Shown here one piece after another: positions 43,950-54,496 of a DNA stretch of 64,000 bases. This DNA is from Ensifer sp. BR816 (GTDB lineage Bacteria; Pseudomonadota; Alphaproteobacteria; Rhizobiales; Rhizobiaceae). The stretch spans positions 5,516,799 to 5,580,798 of the forward strand of contig NZ_KB905370.1 in assembly GCF_000378985.1 (NCBI RefSeq), given 5' to 3'. The notes beneath the pieces are model-generated. The model saw nothing but the letters and a program-made list of their open reading frames with translations, searched no databases and was not told the DNA's origin. Made by a program: the position numbers and the translations under genes. Position 1 is the first letter of the stretch, and the number at the start of each line of letters is the position of its first letter.

Positions 43950-45014
43950 ATGGCGCTTGAGTGGATGAACGGTCCGGCGAATGGTTCGCGGCCCGCGCAC
44001 GGCTATGGCGGCGAATCAGCGCTCGAAGGCGCGTCGAGCAACCGGCCTGGCGTCGTGGCGGCCGCCGTCTATCAAAATGGCCGCCGCGTGCGAGACATCG
44101 AGATCGAAGACGCCGGAGAGTGGCGAAATCGCGAGAACGTTGTCGTATGGATCGGCCTGCACGAGCCTGACCAGCAATTGCTGCGGCAGGTGCAGAAGGC
44201 GTTCGACCTGCACGATCTGGCGATCGAGGACGCCGGCAAGGCGCATCAGCGTCCGAAGTTGGAGATCTATGGGGATGCCATCTTCGTCGTTGCGCGTACC
44301 GCCCATATGGTCGAGGACGAGATCGCTTTCGGCGAGACGCATCTCTTCGTCGGGCGCGGCTATGTCGTCTCGGTTCGCCACGGCGCTTCGACATCCTATA
44401 TGGCGGTGCGGCAGCGTTGCGAGTCTTCCCCGGCTGCGCTTGCGCACGGAGAGAACTATATCCTCTATTCGATCCTCGACTTCATCGTCGACAACTACAT
44501 GCCGGTCGTGGAGACGATCCACGGCGAGGTGGAAAAACTCGAGGACCGTCTGCTTCGCGGTCGCTTGGACAAGGTCGACATTGAACGTCTCTACGTGCTC
44601 CGGCGCAATCTGCTCAAGCTGCGCAACGCCGTCGTTCCTTTGGTCGATGTCTGCCGCCGGCACGAGCATCTCGAATTACCCGGCATGGACGCCGCCATGC
44701 AGCCGCTTTTCCGCGACGTTACCGATCACGTTCGCCGCGTTCAGGAGGACATCGACGCGCTTCGCGAGGTGCTTGCTTTCACCTTTGAAGCAAGCTTGAT
44801 GATCGGCCAATCCGAGCAGACGGAAATCTCGCGCAAACTCGCGTCCTGGGCGGCGATTCTCGCCGTTCCCACGGCGATCGCCGGGATCTACGGCATGAAC
44901 TTCGACGCCATGCCGGAACTCCGGTTCCGTTATGGCTATTTCGTCGTATTGGCCGTGATCTTCGGGCTTTGCGCCACGCTTTACCGGTTCTTCCGGCGTG
45001 CGCGCTGGCTTTGA
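43950..45014 (+). CDS. corA: CorA-family magnesium/cobalt transporter
   Basis: A 354-aa CorA. A large cytoplasmic N-terminal domain with long stalk helix (EVEKLEDRLLRGRLDKVDIERLYVLRRNLLKL) is followed by two C-terminal membrane helices. The pore signature YGMNFDAMPEL at the end of the first helix matches the GMN motif of CorA. The basic tail RFFRRARWL is cytoplasmic. ATG 43950 begins MALEWMNGPANG; the long upstream open frame back to sthA has no family similarity. It converges with radC. Confidence 0.93.
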   Translation: MALEWMNGPANGSRPAHGYGGESALEGASSNRPGVVAAAVYQNGRRVRDIEIEDAGEWRNRENVVVWIGLHEPDQQLLRQVQKAFDLHDLAIEDAGKAHQRPKLEIYGDAIFVVARTAHMVEDEIAFGETHLFVGRGYVVSVRHGASTSYMAVRQRCESSPAALAHGENYILYSILDFIVDNYMPVVETIHGEVEKLEDRLLRGRLDKVDIERLYVLRRNLLKLRNAVVPLVDVCRRHEHLELPGMDAAMQPLFRDVTDHVRRVQEDIDALREVLAFTFEASLMIGQSEQTEISRKLASWAAILAVPTAIAGIYGMNFDAMPELRFRYGYFVVLAVIFGLCATLYRFFRRARWL

Positions 45015-45035
45015 TCGGGGCGGAATGGCCCGGGC

Positions 45036-45827
45036 CTAAAACAGCCGCAGCCCCTTCATGCTCACGTGCCCGTCCTTGCCGATGATCACATGGTCGTGGA
45101 CGGTGATGCCGAGCGGCTTGGCCGCCTCGGCGATCAGCTTCGTCATGTCGATATCGGCACGCGACGGGGTCGGATCGCCGGAGGGGTGGTTGTGGACGAG
45201 GATCAAGGCCGTCGCGGAAAGCTCCAGGGCTCGCTTGACGACCTCGCGCGGATAAACGGGCGTATGGTCGATCGTTCCCTGCTGCTGAACCTCGTCGGCA
45301 ATCAGCGTGTTGCGCTTGTCGAGAAACAGGATGCGAAACTGCTCCTTCGTTTCATGCGCCATTGCAGCATGACAATAGTCGATCACCGCGCTCCAGGATG
45401 ACAGGACCTGCTTGTTGCGCAGCTCGCTCTTCAGCATCCGTTGTGCGGCGGTCGCGATGAGCTTCAAATCGAGCGCGACGGACTCGCCGACGCCCTTGAC
45501 CTCCTGCAGCAAGTGCTGCGGCGCGCCGAAGACACCGGCGAGCGTGCCGAAGCGAACGAGAAGGTCCTTGGCGATCGGTTTCGTGTCGCGGCGGGGAATG
45601 AGGCGGAACAGAATGAGTTCGAGAAGCTCGTAGTCGGCAAGCGACACATCGCCCTGTTCGCGGTAGCGGGCTCGTAGCCGATCGCGATGACCGTGATAAT
45701 GCGCCTCGACGTTGCCGCCAAGCGCCGGCGTCTTGTCCAGTTTCCGCGTCTTCTGCTGCGCGAAGAAATGCCGTTCGTCGGCGGTCTCGCCTTCGTCCGG
45801 TTCTGGAAAAACGGGCGGCTTCGTCAC
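45036..45827 (-). CDS. radC: RadC-family JAB/MPN domain protein
   Basis: A 263-aa RadC-like protein: an N-terminal helix-hairpin-helix-like region ([22 protein letters not shown]) and a C-terminal JAMM metalloprotease-like domain with the motif [16 protein letters not shown] (EHxH...D-type zinc ligands). Its true function is unsettled; early links to DNA repair were withdrawn. The start is GTG 45827, overlapping the map stop as GTGA, which indicates translational coupling in the sfsA-map-radC operon. Confidence 0.9.
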   Translation of the reverse strand: MTKPPVFPEPDEGETADERHFFAQQKTRKLDKTPALGGNVEAHYHGHRDRLRARYREQGDVSLADYELLELILFRLIPRRDTKPIAKDLLVRFGTLAGVFGAPQHLLQEVKGVGESVALDLKLIATAAQRMLKSELRNKQVLSSWSAVIDYCHAAMAHETKEQFRILFLDKRNTLIADEVQQQGTIDHTPVYPREVVKRALELSATALILVHNHPSGDPTPSRADIDMTKLIAEAAKPLGITVHDHVIIGKDGHVSMKGLRLF

Positions 45828-46663
45828 GCGTTGCCCAGAGCGCTGACGCCGGGCATGAAAAGGCCGGCCGGTGAAAGCGTGAAGACTTCGCAGCCATTCG
45901 CCGTAACCCCGACCGTGTGCTCGTACTGCGCCGAAAGCGACCGGTCGCGGGTGACGGCCGTCCATCCGTCCGAGAGCACCTTCACATGCGGCCGGCCGAG
46001 ATTGATCATCGGTTCGATCGTGAAGATCATGCCTTCTCTCAATTCCGGCCCTTCGCTGGCTTGTCCGTAGTGGAGGATGTTCGGAGCATCGTGGAACAAT
46101 CGTCCCACGCCGTGGCCGCAGAAGTCTCTGACGACGGAGCAGCGCTCCGACTCCGCATAGATCTGGATTGCCTCGCCGATGGCGCCGGTACGGGCACCGG
46201 GCCGAACCGCCGCTATGCCGCGCATCAGGCATTCATGGGTGACTTCGAGCAGGCGTTCGGCGGCGCGCTTGACGTCGCCGACCGGGTACATTCGGCTGGA
46301 ATCGCCGTGCCAGCCATCGACGACATAGGTCACGTCGATGTTGACGATATCGCCGTCGCGCAAGGGTTTGTCATTCGGTATGCCGTGGCAGACGACGTGG
46401 TTGATCGACGTGCAGGACGACTTGGTATAGCCACGATAATTCAGCGTCGCGGGCAGCGCTCCGTGATCCATGCCGAACTCGTAGACGAAGCGGTCGATCT
46501 CTTCCGTCGTCACGCCGGGCCGCACCCGCGGCACCAGTTCATCGAGGCACCGTGCCGTCACCTGACAGGCCTTGCGCATGCCTTCGAATCCGTCCGGCCC
46601 GTAGAGACGAATGACCCCGGTATTCTTGTAGGGGGCGGCGCCGGCCTCGATATAAGTTACCAT
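45824..46663 (-). CDS. map: Type I methionine aminopeptidase
   Basis: A 279-aa enzyme removing N-terminal methionine. Metal ligands are visible: Asp in [21 protein letters not shown] (two Asp), His in [14 protein letters not shown], and Glu in [10 protein letters not shown] and the C-terminal QYEHTV. The substrate His lies in [10 protein letters not shown]. It overlaps sfsA by seven bases upstream and radC by four bases downstream, forming a tight operon. Confidence 0.96.
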   Translation of the reverse strand: MVTYIEAGAAPYKNTGVIRLYGPDGFEGMRKACQVTARCLDELVPRVRPGVTTEEIDRFVYEFGMDHGALPATLNYRGYTKSSCTSINHVVCHGIPNDKPLRDGDIVNIDVTYVVDGWHGDSSRMYPVGDVKRAAERLLEVTHECLMRGIAAVRPGARTGAIGEAIQIYAESERCSVVRDFCGHGVGRLFHDAPNILHYGQASEGPELREGMIFTIEPMINLGRPHVKVLSDGWTAVTRDRSLSAQYEHTVGVTANGCEVFTLSPAGLFMPGVSALGNA

Positions 46664-47412
46664 TCCAAGACTTTCGATGTTTCAGGCGGTTTTCTTAGAT
46701 CAGCAAGTACCGGTTCGTCCACTATCATCGCACCGGCCGGCACGATGTCGAACGGCGATATCGCGCATCTGACCGCATAGGCTTCGACGCCGCGACGAGC
46801 GGCCCGTTCGAAAGCTCGAGCATAAACCGGATCGAGGTCGCGGCATATCCGCAAGACGCTGCAGTCGTTTCTTTGAACAAGATAGAGCATGATCCCCCGG
46901 TGTCCCGTCTCGACCATGTCCCCGAGCTCGTCAAGGTGCTTGGTGCCGCGCTGCGTCGGGCTGTCCGGAAATTCTGCCAACGCCTCGGCGCGGCTGAAAT
47001 GGACATTCTTCACCTCGACATAAGCAAGCCCCTTTGCCGGATCGCTGAGCAAAATATCGATCCGCGAATTGCGCCCGTACCTCTGTTCGCGGCGGAGCGT
47101 TTCATAGGTGTGGAGATCGCTTATCAGCCCGGCGGCGATCGCTTCTTCGGCGATCCGGTTTGGCAGCCCGGTATTGATGCCGACAAGCGTGCGGTCCGCC
47201 TCGACGATTTCCAGCATGTGGCGATACTTGCGTGTTGGCGAGTCATGCTCGGACAGCCAGATTGCCGATCCTGGCGTCGTCAGGCCACGCATCGAGCCGG
47301 TATTCGGGCAGGAGCCGGTGATCCGCGTTCCGTCCGCGAGGTCTGCATCGAAGAGGAAGCGTTTGTAACGCTGAAGCAGCGTCGCTGGAACGAGCGGGCG
47401 GGCAAAGTTCAC
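46657..47412 (-). CDS. sfsA: SfsA (sugar fermentation stimulation protein homolog)
   Basis: A 251-aa SfsA-family protein with an N-terminal OB-like part ([27 protein letters not shown]) and a C-terminal nuclease-like fold with [11 protein letters not shown] and [17 protein letters not shown]. The E. coli member was described as a DNA-binding regulator of maltose genes; biochemical activity is unproven. It is the first gene of sfsA-map-radC, 16 bp after phaC on the same strand, so it may be cotranscribed with it. Confidence 0.93.
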   Translation of the reverse strand: MNFARPLVPATLLQRYKRFLFDADLADGTRITGSCPNTGSMRGLTTPGSAIWLSEHDSPTRKYRHMLEIVEADRTLVGINTGLPNRIAEEAIAAGLISDLHTYETLRREQRYGRNSRIDILLSDPAKGLAYVEVKNVHFSRAEALAEFPDSPTQRGTKHLDELGDMVETGHRGIMLYLVQRNDCSVLRICRDLDPVYARAFERAARRGVEAYAVRCAISPFDIVPAGAMIVDEPVLADLRKPPETSKVLEW

Positions 47413-47428
47413 AATGCGCTTCCGCAGG

Positions 47429-49273
47429 TCAGGCGCGTACGCGCACGTAGGAGCCCGGCGCTTCCTCGATGGAGTTGAGTGGCCCTCCGGGCTTGCGGGC
47501 GGGAACGCGCCGCTTGTCGAGCCCTTCGGCCCAATCCTGCCAATGTGGCCACCAGGAGCCGGGCGTTTCCTTTGCCTTCTCTAGCCACGGCTCCAGCTCG
47601 CCCTTCGGGGGGGCGCCCGTCCAGAACTGGTATTTGCCCTTGTCCGGCGGGTTGACGACGCCGGCAATGTGGCCGGAGCCGGACAGAACGAAGGTGACCT
47701 TGCCGCCGAAGAACCCGCTTCCAAGGAAGACGGACTTCGCGGGCGCGATGTGATCTTCCTTGGTGGCAAGGTTGTAGATTGGGATCGTCACGTCGCCGAG
47801 CGATACTTTGCGGCCGCCGAGCACCATCTCACCCTTGGCCAGCTTGTTCTCGAGATAGCAATTGCGCAGATAGAAGGAGTGGTTGGCGGCCGGCATTCTC
47901 GTCGAATCGGAGTTCCAGTAGAGCAGGTCGAAGGGCAGGGGGTCCTGGCCCTTGAGATAGTTGTTGACGAAGTAAGGCCAGATCAGCTCGGATGCGCGAA
48001 GCATGTTGAACGCGGTCGCCATCTTCGAGCCTTCGAGATAGCCGGTCGCGCTCATATTGGCTTCCATCTGCTCTATCTGGTCGTCGTCGACGAAGACCTT
48101 GAGGTCGCCCGCATAGGTGAAATCCACCTGCGTCGTGAAGAGCGTTGCCGAGTGGATCCGCTTGTCGCCCTCGGCGGCATGAAGCGCCAGCGTCGCAGCG
48201 AGCAAGGTGCCGCCGACGCAGTAGCCGATCGCATTGACCTCGCGCTCGCCCGTTGCCTGTTCGATCGTGTCGAGCGCGAAACCGACGCCTTCGCGCGCAT
48301 AGGCTTCCCAGTCCTTTCGCGCGTGGCGTTCATCCGGATTGACCCAGGAAATGACGAAGACCGTATGGCCCTGGTCGACGGCCCATTTTATGAAGGACTT
48401 CTGCGGGTTGAGGTCGAGCACGTAGTATTTGTTGATCCACGGCGGGCAAATCAGCAACGGCCGTTTCAGCACCGTTTCCGTGGTCGCTTCGTACTGGATG
48501 ACCTGGCAGATTTCGGATTGCGCGATCACCTTGCCGGGGGTGATCGCAATGTTCTCGCCGATGGCGAACTTGCTGGTATCCGTCTGCCTGAGCCTGAGGT
48601 CGCCGCGCCCGGCGGCGATGTCCTCGGCGAGCATCTGCATGCCCTTGACGAGATTTGCGCCGCTGGATGCCACGGTCTCCCGGTAGAGTTGCGGATTGGT
48701 GGTGATGAAATTGGTCGGGGAGAGCGCGCTCGATATCTGCCGGATATAGAAGGCCGCCTTGTGACGGGTGTGGTCGTCCAACCCTTCGGCATCCTCGACC
48801 ATGCGCTCCGCCCAGTCGGAGGTCACGAAATAGGCCCGGCGGATGAAGTCGAAAAAGGGATTCTTCACCCAGTCTTCGTCCGAAAATCGCTTGTCGTTGC
48901 GTTGGAGGCTCTCCGATTCGGCGACATCGTCGCCGGCCATGCGTTGCATTGTCCTCGACCAGATGTCGAAGAAGCTTCCCATCAGATGCGTCTGCGCTTC
49001 CAGCGTCCGGCGCGGATCGGATAGCCAGTATTCGGAGACTCTGGAGAGTGTCCTGACCATGTCGGAGACAGGCTCGGCGTAGGCGTCTTTCTTCTCGCCG
49101 GTCTCCCGCGGCGCCAACCACGCCGACGCCGCTTTTCCCATCTGTTCGACGGCGCGGGCCAGGTTGATGGCCAGATTATGGGGATCCTTGACGATGTAAG
49201 GCTCGACCGATTTCGGATCGAAGCCTGAGAAGCCGCCCTTGCCCGTGGTGTCCTCGGCCTTGTCTGATGTCAC
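47429..49273 (-). CDS. phaC: Class I poly(3-hydroxyalkanoate) polymerase
   Basis: A 614-aa PHB synthase that polymerises (R)-3-hydroxybutyryl-CoA on carbon-storage granules. The N-terminal PhaC_N region is followed by an alpha/beta hydrolase core. That core has the modified lipase box GYCVGG carrying the catalytic Cys (about residues 340-345), [14 protein letters not shown], and the C-terminal [12 protein letters not shown] with the catalytic His. The start is GTG 49273 (VTSDKAED) with GGAGG upstream; the longer frame to 49480 is unlike the family. It is divergent from a small lipoprotein gene. Confidence 0.95.
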   Translation of the reverse strand: MTSDKAEDTTGKGGFSGFDPKSVEPYIVKDPHNLAINLARAVEQMGKAASAWLAPRETGEKKDAYAEPVSDMVRTLSRVSEYWLSDPRRTLEAQTHLMGSFFDIWSRTMQRMAGDDVAESESLQRNDKRFSDEDWVKNPFFDFIRRAYFVTSDWAERMVEDAEGLDDHTRHKAAFYIRQISSALSPTNFITTNPQLYRETVASSGANLVKGMQMLAEDIAAGRGDLRLRQTDTSKFAIGENIAITPGKVIAQSEICQVIQYEATTETVLKRPLLICPPWINKYYVLDLNPQKSFIKWAVDQGHTVFVISWVNPDERHARKDWEAYAREGVGFALDTIEQATGEREVNAIGYCVGGTLLAATLALHAAEGDKRIHSATLFTTQVDFTYAGDLKVFVDDDQIEQMEANMSATGYLEGSKMATAFNMLRASELIWPYFVNNYLKGQDPLPFDLLYWNSDSTRMPAANHSFYLRNCYLENKLAKGEMVLGGRKVSLGDVTIPIYNLATKEDHIAPAKSVFLGSGFFGGKVTFVLSGSGHIAGVVNPPDKGKYQFWTGAPPKGELEPWLEKAKETPGSWWPHWQDWAEGLDKRRVPARKPGGPLNSIEEAPGSYVRVRA

Positions 49274-49382
49274 CCGGCGTCCTCCACAGCACGTTGTTTG
49301 TTTTGTATTTTTACATTCTGCCCGAAAATGATTACAAGGGCTAGCGCATCGTCGCCCCTTAAAAGCAGAGGTCATCGCCAGC

Positions 49383-49688
49383 ATGCTCGTCGCCGCAAAC
49401 CAGCGTTCGCTTTCCCGGATTACCGGTTTGATTCTCGCAGGCATGCTTGCCGGATGCAGTTCGACGGCCGATCTCGCCACCTACCCCTCGGTCTATGGAC
49501 AGAAGCCTGCCGCCATGCAGCAGATGACCAACGAAGAGGCGGTCAACATGCAGGGGCGGCTGACGGCGCTTTCCGCCCAGCGTAAATCCGGCGCCATCTC
49601 CGAAGCGGAGTATCAGCGCCGTCTGAAGGAATTGCAGTTGCTTGCCGAACAGCATGGGGCCGAAGCGCTGAAACAGATCGAGAATTAG
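49383..49688 (+). CDS. Small lipoprotein with SHOCT-like C-terminus
   Basis: A 101-aa predicted lipoprotein: signal sequence with lipobox LAGC (Cys25 in LILAGMLAGCSST). The helical C-terminal half contains LSAQRKSGAISEAEYQRRLKELQLL, which resembles the short SHOCT oligomerisation motif. The function is unknown. It is divergent from phaC with a 109-bp AT-rich promoter region between them, and 122 bp upstream of the aminotransferase. Confidence 0.75.
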   Translation: MLVAANQRSLSRITGLILAGMLAGCSSTADLATYPSVYGQKPAAMQQMTNEEAVNMQGRLTALSAQRKSGAISEAEYQRRLKELQLLAEQHGAEALKQIEN

Positions 49689-49810
49689 CACTTGCCTTTC
49701 TCGTGATTTGGCCGCAAAGCGTTGAATGGCCGCAATGACGGCCATTCACCCCGCGCATGTTGAGCGATTGCCGAAGAGGCCCAAAAACCTGCGCCAAATG
49801 AGGTCTGGAG

Positions 49811-51028
49811 ATGGAAGAGTTTCATAAAGTCCGGCGTTTGCCGCCCTATGTTTTCGAACAGGTCAACCGTTTGAAAGCAAGCGCGCGAGCCGCCGGTGCT
49901 GACATCATCGACCTCGGCATGGGCAACCCGGATCTTCCCACTCCGCAGTCGATCGTCGACAAGCTCTGCGAGGTCGTCCAGGACCCGCGCACCCATCGTT
50001 ATTCGTCGTCGAAGGGCATTCCGGGGCTGCGCCGCGCCCAGGCCGCCTATTATGCCCGCCGCTTCGGCGTCAAGCTCAATCCCGAGACGCAAGTGGTCGC
50101 CACTCTCGGCTCGAAGGAAGGCTTCGCCAACATGGCGCAGGCGATCACCGCGCCGGGCGACGTGGTCCTGTGTCCGAACCCGACCTATCCGATCCACGCT
50201 TTCGGCTTCCTGATGGCCGGCGGTGTCATCCGCTCGATCTCCGTCGAGCCGGACGAGAGCTTCTTCCCGCCGCTCGAGCGGGCCGTGAAGCACTCGATCC
50301 CGAAGCCTCTGGCGCTGATCCTCAATTATCCGTCCAACCCGACGGCTCAGGTCGCGACACTCGATTTCTACAAGGACGTCATCGCCTTCGCGAAGAAGCA
50401 TGACATCATCGTGCTGTCGGACCTCGCCTATTCGGAAATCTATTTCGATGACGTGCCGCCGCCCTCCGTTCTGGAAGTGCCGGGCGCAATCGACGTGACG
50501 GTGGAATTCACCTCGATGTCGAAGACCTTCTCGATGCCCGGCTGGCGGATGGGCTTCGCGGTCGGCAACGAGCGGCTGATCGCGGCGCTGACGCGGGTGA
50601 AGTCCTACCTCGACTACGGCGCCTTCACGCCGATCCAGGTGGCCGCGACGCAGGCGCTGAACGGCGACGGCAGCGACATCGCGGAGGTGCGCAACATCTA
50701 CAAGCGCCGCCGCGACGTCATGGTCGACAGTTTCGGCAAGGCCGGCTTCGAGGTGCCGCCGCCGCCGGCGACGATGTTCGCCTGGGCGAAGATCCCCGAA
50801 AAGTTCCGCCATCTGGGTTCGCTGGAGTTCTCCAAGCTGCTCGTCGAGAAGGCGGATGTGGCGGTGGCCCCCGGCATCGGTTTCGGCGAGCAGGGCGACG
50901 ACTATGTTCGCCTGGCGCTGGTCGAGAACGAACACCGCATTCGTCAGGCGGCGCGCAACATTAAACGCTTCCTGTCGACGGCGGACGAGACGATGCACAA
51001 TGTCGTCTCGCTGAACGCCCATCGGTAG
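49811..51028 (+). CDS. Class I/II pyridoxal-phosphate aminotransferase (AlaC/DapL-like)
   Basis: A 405-aa fold-type I aminotransferase. The PLP-binding lysine lies in FTSMSKTFSMPGWRMGF. NPDLPTPQSIV and LNYPSNPTAQVA are family motifs, and the substrate Arg lies in the C-terminal YVRLALVENEHRIRQA. The overall pattern is closest to alanine/LL-diaminopimelate aminotransferases (AlaC group), not classical aspartate aminotransferase. Its neighbour hom is in aspartate-family biosynthesis, so a role in amino acid synthesis is plausible; the exact substrate is not fixed. Confidence 0.88.
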   Translation: MEEFHKVRRLPPYVFEQVNRLKASARAAGADIIDLGMGNPDLPTPQSIVDKLCEVVQDPRTHRYSSSKGIPGLRRAQAAYYARRFGVKLNPETQVVATLGSKEGFANMAQAITAPGDVVLCPNPTYPIHAFGFLMAGGVIRSISVEPDESFFPPLERAVKHSIPKPLALILNYPSNPTAQVATLDFYKDVIAFAKKHDIIVLSDLAYSEIYFDDVPPPSVLEVPGAIDVTVEFTSMSKTFSMPGWRMGFAVGNERLIAALTRVKSYLDYGAFTPIQVAATQALNGDGSDIAEVRNIYKRRRDVMVDSFGKAGFEVPPPPATMFAWAKIPEKFRHLGSLEFSKLLVEKADVAVAPGIGFGEQGDDYVRLALVENEHRIRQAARNIKRFLSTADETMHNVVSLNAHR

Positions 51029-51055
51029 GAAAACCGCCGACTTTCGCGCAATATG

Positions 51056-51076
51056 GCCCCGCCAGTCCGGCGGGGC
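51056..51076. other. Hairpin between the aminotransferase gene and hom
   Basis: GCCCCGCC (51056-51063) and GGCGGGGC (51069-51076) form a perfect 8-bp stem with a 5-base loop and no T-run. It ends 25 bp before the hom start and may be an intercistronic stabiliser or weak terminator. Confidence 0.45.
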
Positions 51077-51101
51077 GCCTTCTACATGTTAGGAACTTGC
51101 T

Positions 51102-52424
51102 ATGGCAGATGCCCTCAAAATCGGCATTGCGGGCTTGGGGACGGTTGGTGCCTCGCTCGTGCGGATTCTCCAGGAACGTCACGAGATGCTGGCAACGACG
51201 TGCGGAAGGCCGATCGAGCTTGTTGCCGTGGCGGCAAGGGATCGCAGCAAGGACCGCGGCGTCGATCTGACGAAGGCTGCCTGGTTTGACGACTCGGTGG
51301 CGCTCGCCTCCGAGGCGGACATCGATGTCTTCGTCGAATTGATGGGTGGGGCAGCGGATCCGGCCTATTCCTCGGTCAAGGCCGCACTTAAGCGCGGTAT
51401 CCATGTGGTTACCGCCAACAAGGCGCTACTTGCCAGGCACGGCATCGAGCTCGCCGGCATCGCCGAGGAAAAGGGCGCGCTGCTCAACTACGAGGCGGCG
51501 GTCGCAGGCGGCATTCCGGTCATCAAGGCGCTCCGCGAATCGCTGACGGGCAATACCGTCTCGCGCGTCTACGGGATCATGAACGGGACCTGCAACTATA
51601 TCCTGACAAAGATGGAGAAGGAGGGGCTGACCTTCGAGGCCTGCCTGAAAGAAGCGCAGCGTCTCGGCTATGCCGAAGCGGATCCGGCCTTCGATATCGA
51701 GGGCAACGACACCGCCCACAAGCTTTCGATCCTGACGAGCCTCGCCTTCGGCACGGCAATCGCCGCCGACGACATCTACCTGGAAGGCATCACCAATATC
51801 TCGATCGAGGACATCCAGGCAGCCGCCGACCTTGGCTATCGCATCAAGCTGCTCGGTGTGGCACAGCGCACCGAGAGCGGTATCGAGCAGCGCGTCCATC
51901 CGACGATGGTGCCCTATGATTCCGTTATCGCACAGGTCGACGGCGTGACGAACGCAGTCGCCATCGAATCCGACATACTGGGCGAATTGCTGATGGTCGG
52001 CCCCGGCGCCGGCGGCAATGCGACCGCCTCGGCCGTATTGGGCGATATTGCCGATATCGCCAAGAGCCGCCCGGGTGCCCAGCACGTCCCGGCTTTCGGG
52101 CGACCGACCACTGCGCTGCTGCCCTACAAGCAGGCGCGGATGCAGAGCCATGAGGGCGGATATTTCATCCGCCTGAAAGTGGTCGATCGCACGGGCGTCT
52201 TCGCCAACATAGCCGGGCACATGGCGGAGAACGACATCTCGCTCGAATCCATCATGCAGCATTCCAAGCACTATGCGGATCCGGCCGAGCCGAAGACCAT
52301 TATCCTGGTGACGCACGCCACGCACGAAGCCTCGGTGCGCAAGGCGATCGTTTCGATCAAGGGCGAGGGTTACCTCGTCGGCGAACCGCAGGTGATCCGT
52401 ATCGAGCGGCCCAAGGACTGGTGA
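51102..52424 (+). CDS. hom: Homoserine dehydrogenase
   Basis: A 440-aa enzyme reducing aspartate semialdehyde to homoserine for threonine and methionine synthesis. The N-terminal NAD(P) motif GLGTVGASLV lies at about residues 8-17. The catalytic domain carries GIMNGTCNYILTKME and AQRLGYAEADPAFDIEGNDTAHKL. A C-terminal ACT domain (about 350-430, FIRLKVVDRTGVFANIAGHM) suggests feedback control by threonine. AGGA lies eight bases before ATG 51102. A strong terminator follows directly, then recJ. Confidence 0.97.
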   Translation: MADALKIGIAGLGTVGASLVRILQERHEMLATTCGRPIELVAVAARDRSKDRGVDLTKAAWFDDSVALASEADIDVFVELMGGAADPAYSSVKAALKRGIHVVTANKALLARHGIELAGIAEEKGALLNYEAAVAGGIPVIKALRESLTGNTVSRVYGIMNGTCNYILTKMEKEGLTFEACLKEAQRLGYAEADPAFDIEGNDTAHKLSILTSLAFGTAIAADDIYLEGITNISIEDIQAAADLGYRIKLLGVAQRTESGIEQRVHPTMVPYDSVIAQVDGVTNAVAIESDILGELLMVGPGAGGNATASAVLGDIADIAKSRPGAQHVPAFGRPTTALLPYKQARMQSHEGGYFIRLKVVDRTGVFANIAGHMAENDISLESIMQHSKHYADPAEPKTIILVTHATHEASVRKAIVSIKGEGYLVGEPQVIRIERPKDW

Positions 52425-52465
52425 TCCATTAAAACTGTTGAGAAACCGCTCCGGCGGGCCGATTG

Positions 52466-52497
52466 CAGGCCGGGGTGCCCGGCCTGACGGTTTTTCC
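52466..52497 (+). terminator. Rho-independent terminator after hom
   Basis: CAGGCCGG (52466-52473) pairs perfectly with CCGGCCTG (52479-52486) around GGTGC. Outer AAACCG (52443-52448) can pair with CGGTTT (52488-52493), and the hairpin runs into TTTTT. Confidence 0.9.
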
Positions 52498-52546
52498 GCC
52501 TAGAAATCTTCGTTAAATACGCGAGGACTTCGGGCGGACAGGCAGC

Positions 52547-54349
52547 ATGGACGTATTGGCGGATCCGATAGAGCGGGCATTTCTCGGCGTCGAACGCTCG
52601 ATCAGCGGTCAGCGCTGGGTCTCGCGCCTGGATCAGGCCGGGCAGAATCGCGCCTTGGCGATCAGCCAGGTGCACGGCTATTCGGAGCTCATCGCAAGGG
52701 TGCTGGCAGGGCGCGGCGTCGGCCTTGATGATGCGGCGCAATTTCTCGACCCGACGCTCCGTGCGCTGATGCCCGATCCGGATCTGCTGACCGATTGCCG
52801 AAGGGCCGCGGAGCGACTCGCTCACGCCATTCGCCGCGGCGAAAAAGTCGCGATATTCGGCGATTACGATGTCGACGGGGCGGCGTCCTCGGCGCTGATG
52901 CTGCGGTTCCTGCGCCATTTCGACGTCCCGGCCGAGATCTATATTCCCGATCGAATCTTCGAGGGCTACGGTCCGAACCCGCACGCGATCGAGCAGTTGA
53001 TCGGCAACGGCGCCGCTCTGATCGTCACCGTCGACTGCGGCTCGACGAGCCATGAGTCGCTCGCCGTCGCTGCCGACCGCGGCATCGACGTGGTCGTCAT
53101 CGATCACCATCAGGTCGGTGCGACGCTTCCGCCGTGCCACGCGCTCGTCAATCCGAATCGCGAGGACGATTTGTCCGGGCAAGGGCACCTATGCGCCGCC
53201 GGCGTCGTCTATCTGGTGCTCGTCAACACATTGCGGGTGCTGCGCCTTGCGGGCGAGCCGCGTGTCGGGTCGTTCGATCTGCTGGCACTGCTCGACCTCG
53301 TCGCGCTCGCAACGGTCTGCGACGTGGTGCCGCTCAAGGGACTGAACCGCGCCTATGTCGTCAAGGGGCTGATCGCCGCGCGCCATATGGGCAATAACGG
53401 CTTGGCAGCCCTGCTGCGCAAGGCCGCAATTGGCGGCCCGGTGACGCCCTATCACCTCGGCTTTCTGATCGGGCCGCGCATCAATGCCGGCGGGCGGATC
53501 GGCGATGCAGCCCTCGGCAGCCGGCTCCTGACCCTCGATGATGCTACGGCGGCCGAGGTGATCGCCAGCCAGCTCGACGAGCTCAATCGCGAGCGGCAGG
53601 CGATGGAGGCGGCGATGCTCGCCGAGGCGGAGGCGGAAGTGCTGGCGGAATACGGCACGGGCGAGGGTGCCTCGGTGATCGTCACCGCCCGGGAAAACTG
53701 GCATCCTGGCATCGTTGGCCTCATCGCGGCGCGCATCAAGGAGAAGTTCCGCCGACCGGCCTTTGCGATCGCCTTCGACCCGAGCGGCCGCGGAACGGGC
53801 TCCGGCCGTTCGATCACCGGTTTTGACATGGGCAGGCTCGTTCGCGCGGCCGTCGATGATGGCCTCCTCGTCAAAGGCGGCGGACATGCCATGGCGGCCG
53901 GCCTGACGGTCGAGCGGGCCAAACTCGGGAGATTGCGCCAATTCTTCGAGGAGCGCGCCGAGACTGCGGTACGCGATCTGGTCGCCGTAGAGACCCTCAA
54001 GCTCGACGGCGCGCTGGCAGCGGCCGGGGCAACGCTCGACCTCGTCGACCTTCTCGACCAGGCGGGCCCCTATGGATCGGCTCATCCGCAGCCGGTCTTC
54101 GCCTTTCCCCAGCACCGGCTGCGCGACAGCCGTCAAGTCGGCGCCAATCATGTCAAGGTCACGCTCGAGGGCCATGACGGTAGCCGCATCGACGGTATCG
54201 CCTTCCGGGCGACGGAAACGCCGCTCGGCGATTTCCTGCTCGGCAATCGCGGCGCGACGGTTCATGTCGCCGGGTCCGTGTCGGCGGATCTCTGGCAAGG
54301 GTCACGTCGGGTGCAACTGCGCGTGTCGGACGCTGCGAAGGCCGGTTAG
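52547..54349 (+). CDS. recJ: Single-stranded-DNA-specific exonuclease RecJ
   Basis: A 600-aa DHH-family 5'-3' exonuclease used in recombination and mismatch repair. DHH phosphoesterase motifs: FGDYDVDGAASSALML, TVDCGSTSHE, VVVIDHHQVG and ALATVCDVVPL. The DHHA1 domain has WHPGIVGLIAARIKEKF and GGGHAMAAGLT, and a C-terminal OB-like domain follows. The start ATG 52547 begins MDVLADPIERAFLGVERS. It is separated from hom by a terminator and only 122 bp; the glpX gene usually found between hom and recJ in Rhizobiales is not here. Confidence 0.95.
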   Translation: MDVLADPIERAFLGVERSISGQRWVSRLDQAGQNRALAISQVHGYSELIARVLAGRGVGLDDAAQFLDPTLRALMPDPDLLTDCRRAAERLAHAIRRGEKVAIFGDYDVDGAASSALMLRFLRHFDVPAEIYIPDRIFEGYGPNPHAIEQLIGNGAALIVTVDCGSTSHESLAVAADRGIDVVVIDHHQVGATLPPCHALVNPNREDDLSGQGHLCAAGVVYLVLVNTLRVLRLAGEPRVGSFDLLALLDLVALATVCDVVPLKGLNRAYVVKGLIAARHMGNNGLAALLRKAAIGGPVTPYHLGFLIGPRINAGGRIGDAALGSRLLTLDDATAAEVIASQLDELNRERQAMEAAMLAEAEAEVLAEYGTGEGASVIVTARENWHPGIVGLIAARIKEKFRRPAFAIAFDPSGRGTGSGRSITGFDMGRLVRAAVDDGLLVKGGGHAMAAGLTVERAKLGRLRQFFEERAETAVRDLVAVETLKLDGALAAAGATLDLVDLLDQAGPYGSAHPQPVFAFPQHRLRDSRQVGANHVKVTLEGHDGSRIDGIAFRATETPLGDFLLGNRGATVHVAGSVSADLWQGSRRVQLRVSDAAKAG

Positions 54350-54496
54350 GGCGTTGCCTGCTGCTGGCTAAAATGCGTGAAGCTGCTTCAAAAATTCCTA
54401 GCAATAACAAAGCGATTGGCTGTACCGTGGGACGTGCCATTCCTCCTCTTTCCTATTTCACCTTTTTCATAGTATGTTGCTGATGCTTCGGCACAG

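Noticed and set aside
49315-49355. Possible repeat fragment near the phaC start (CTAGCGCATCG)
   Set aside because: Only an 11-base match to the RIME-type element with no hairpin partner; chance similarity is likely.
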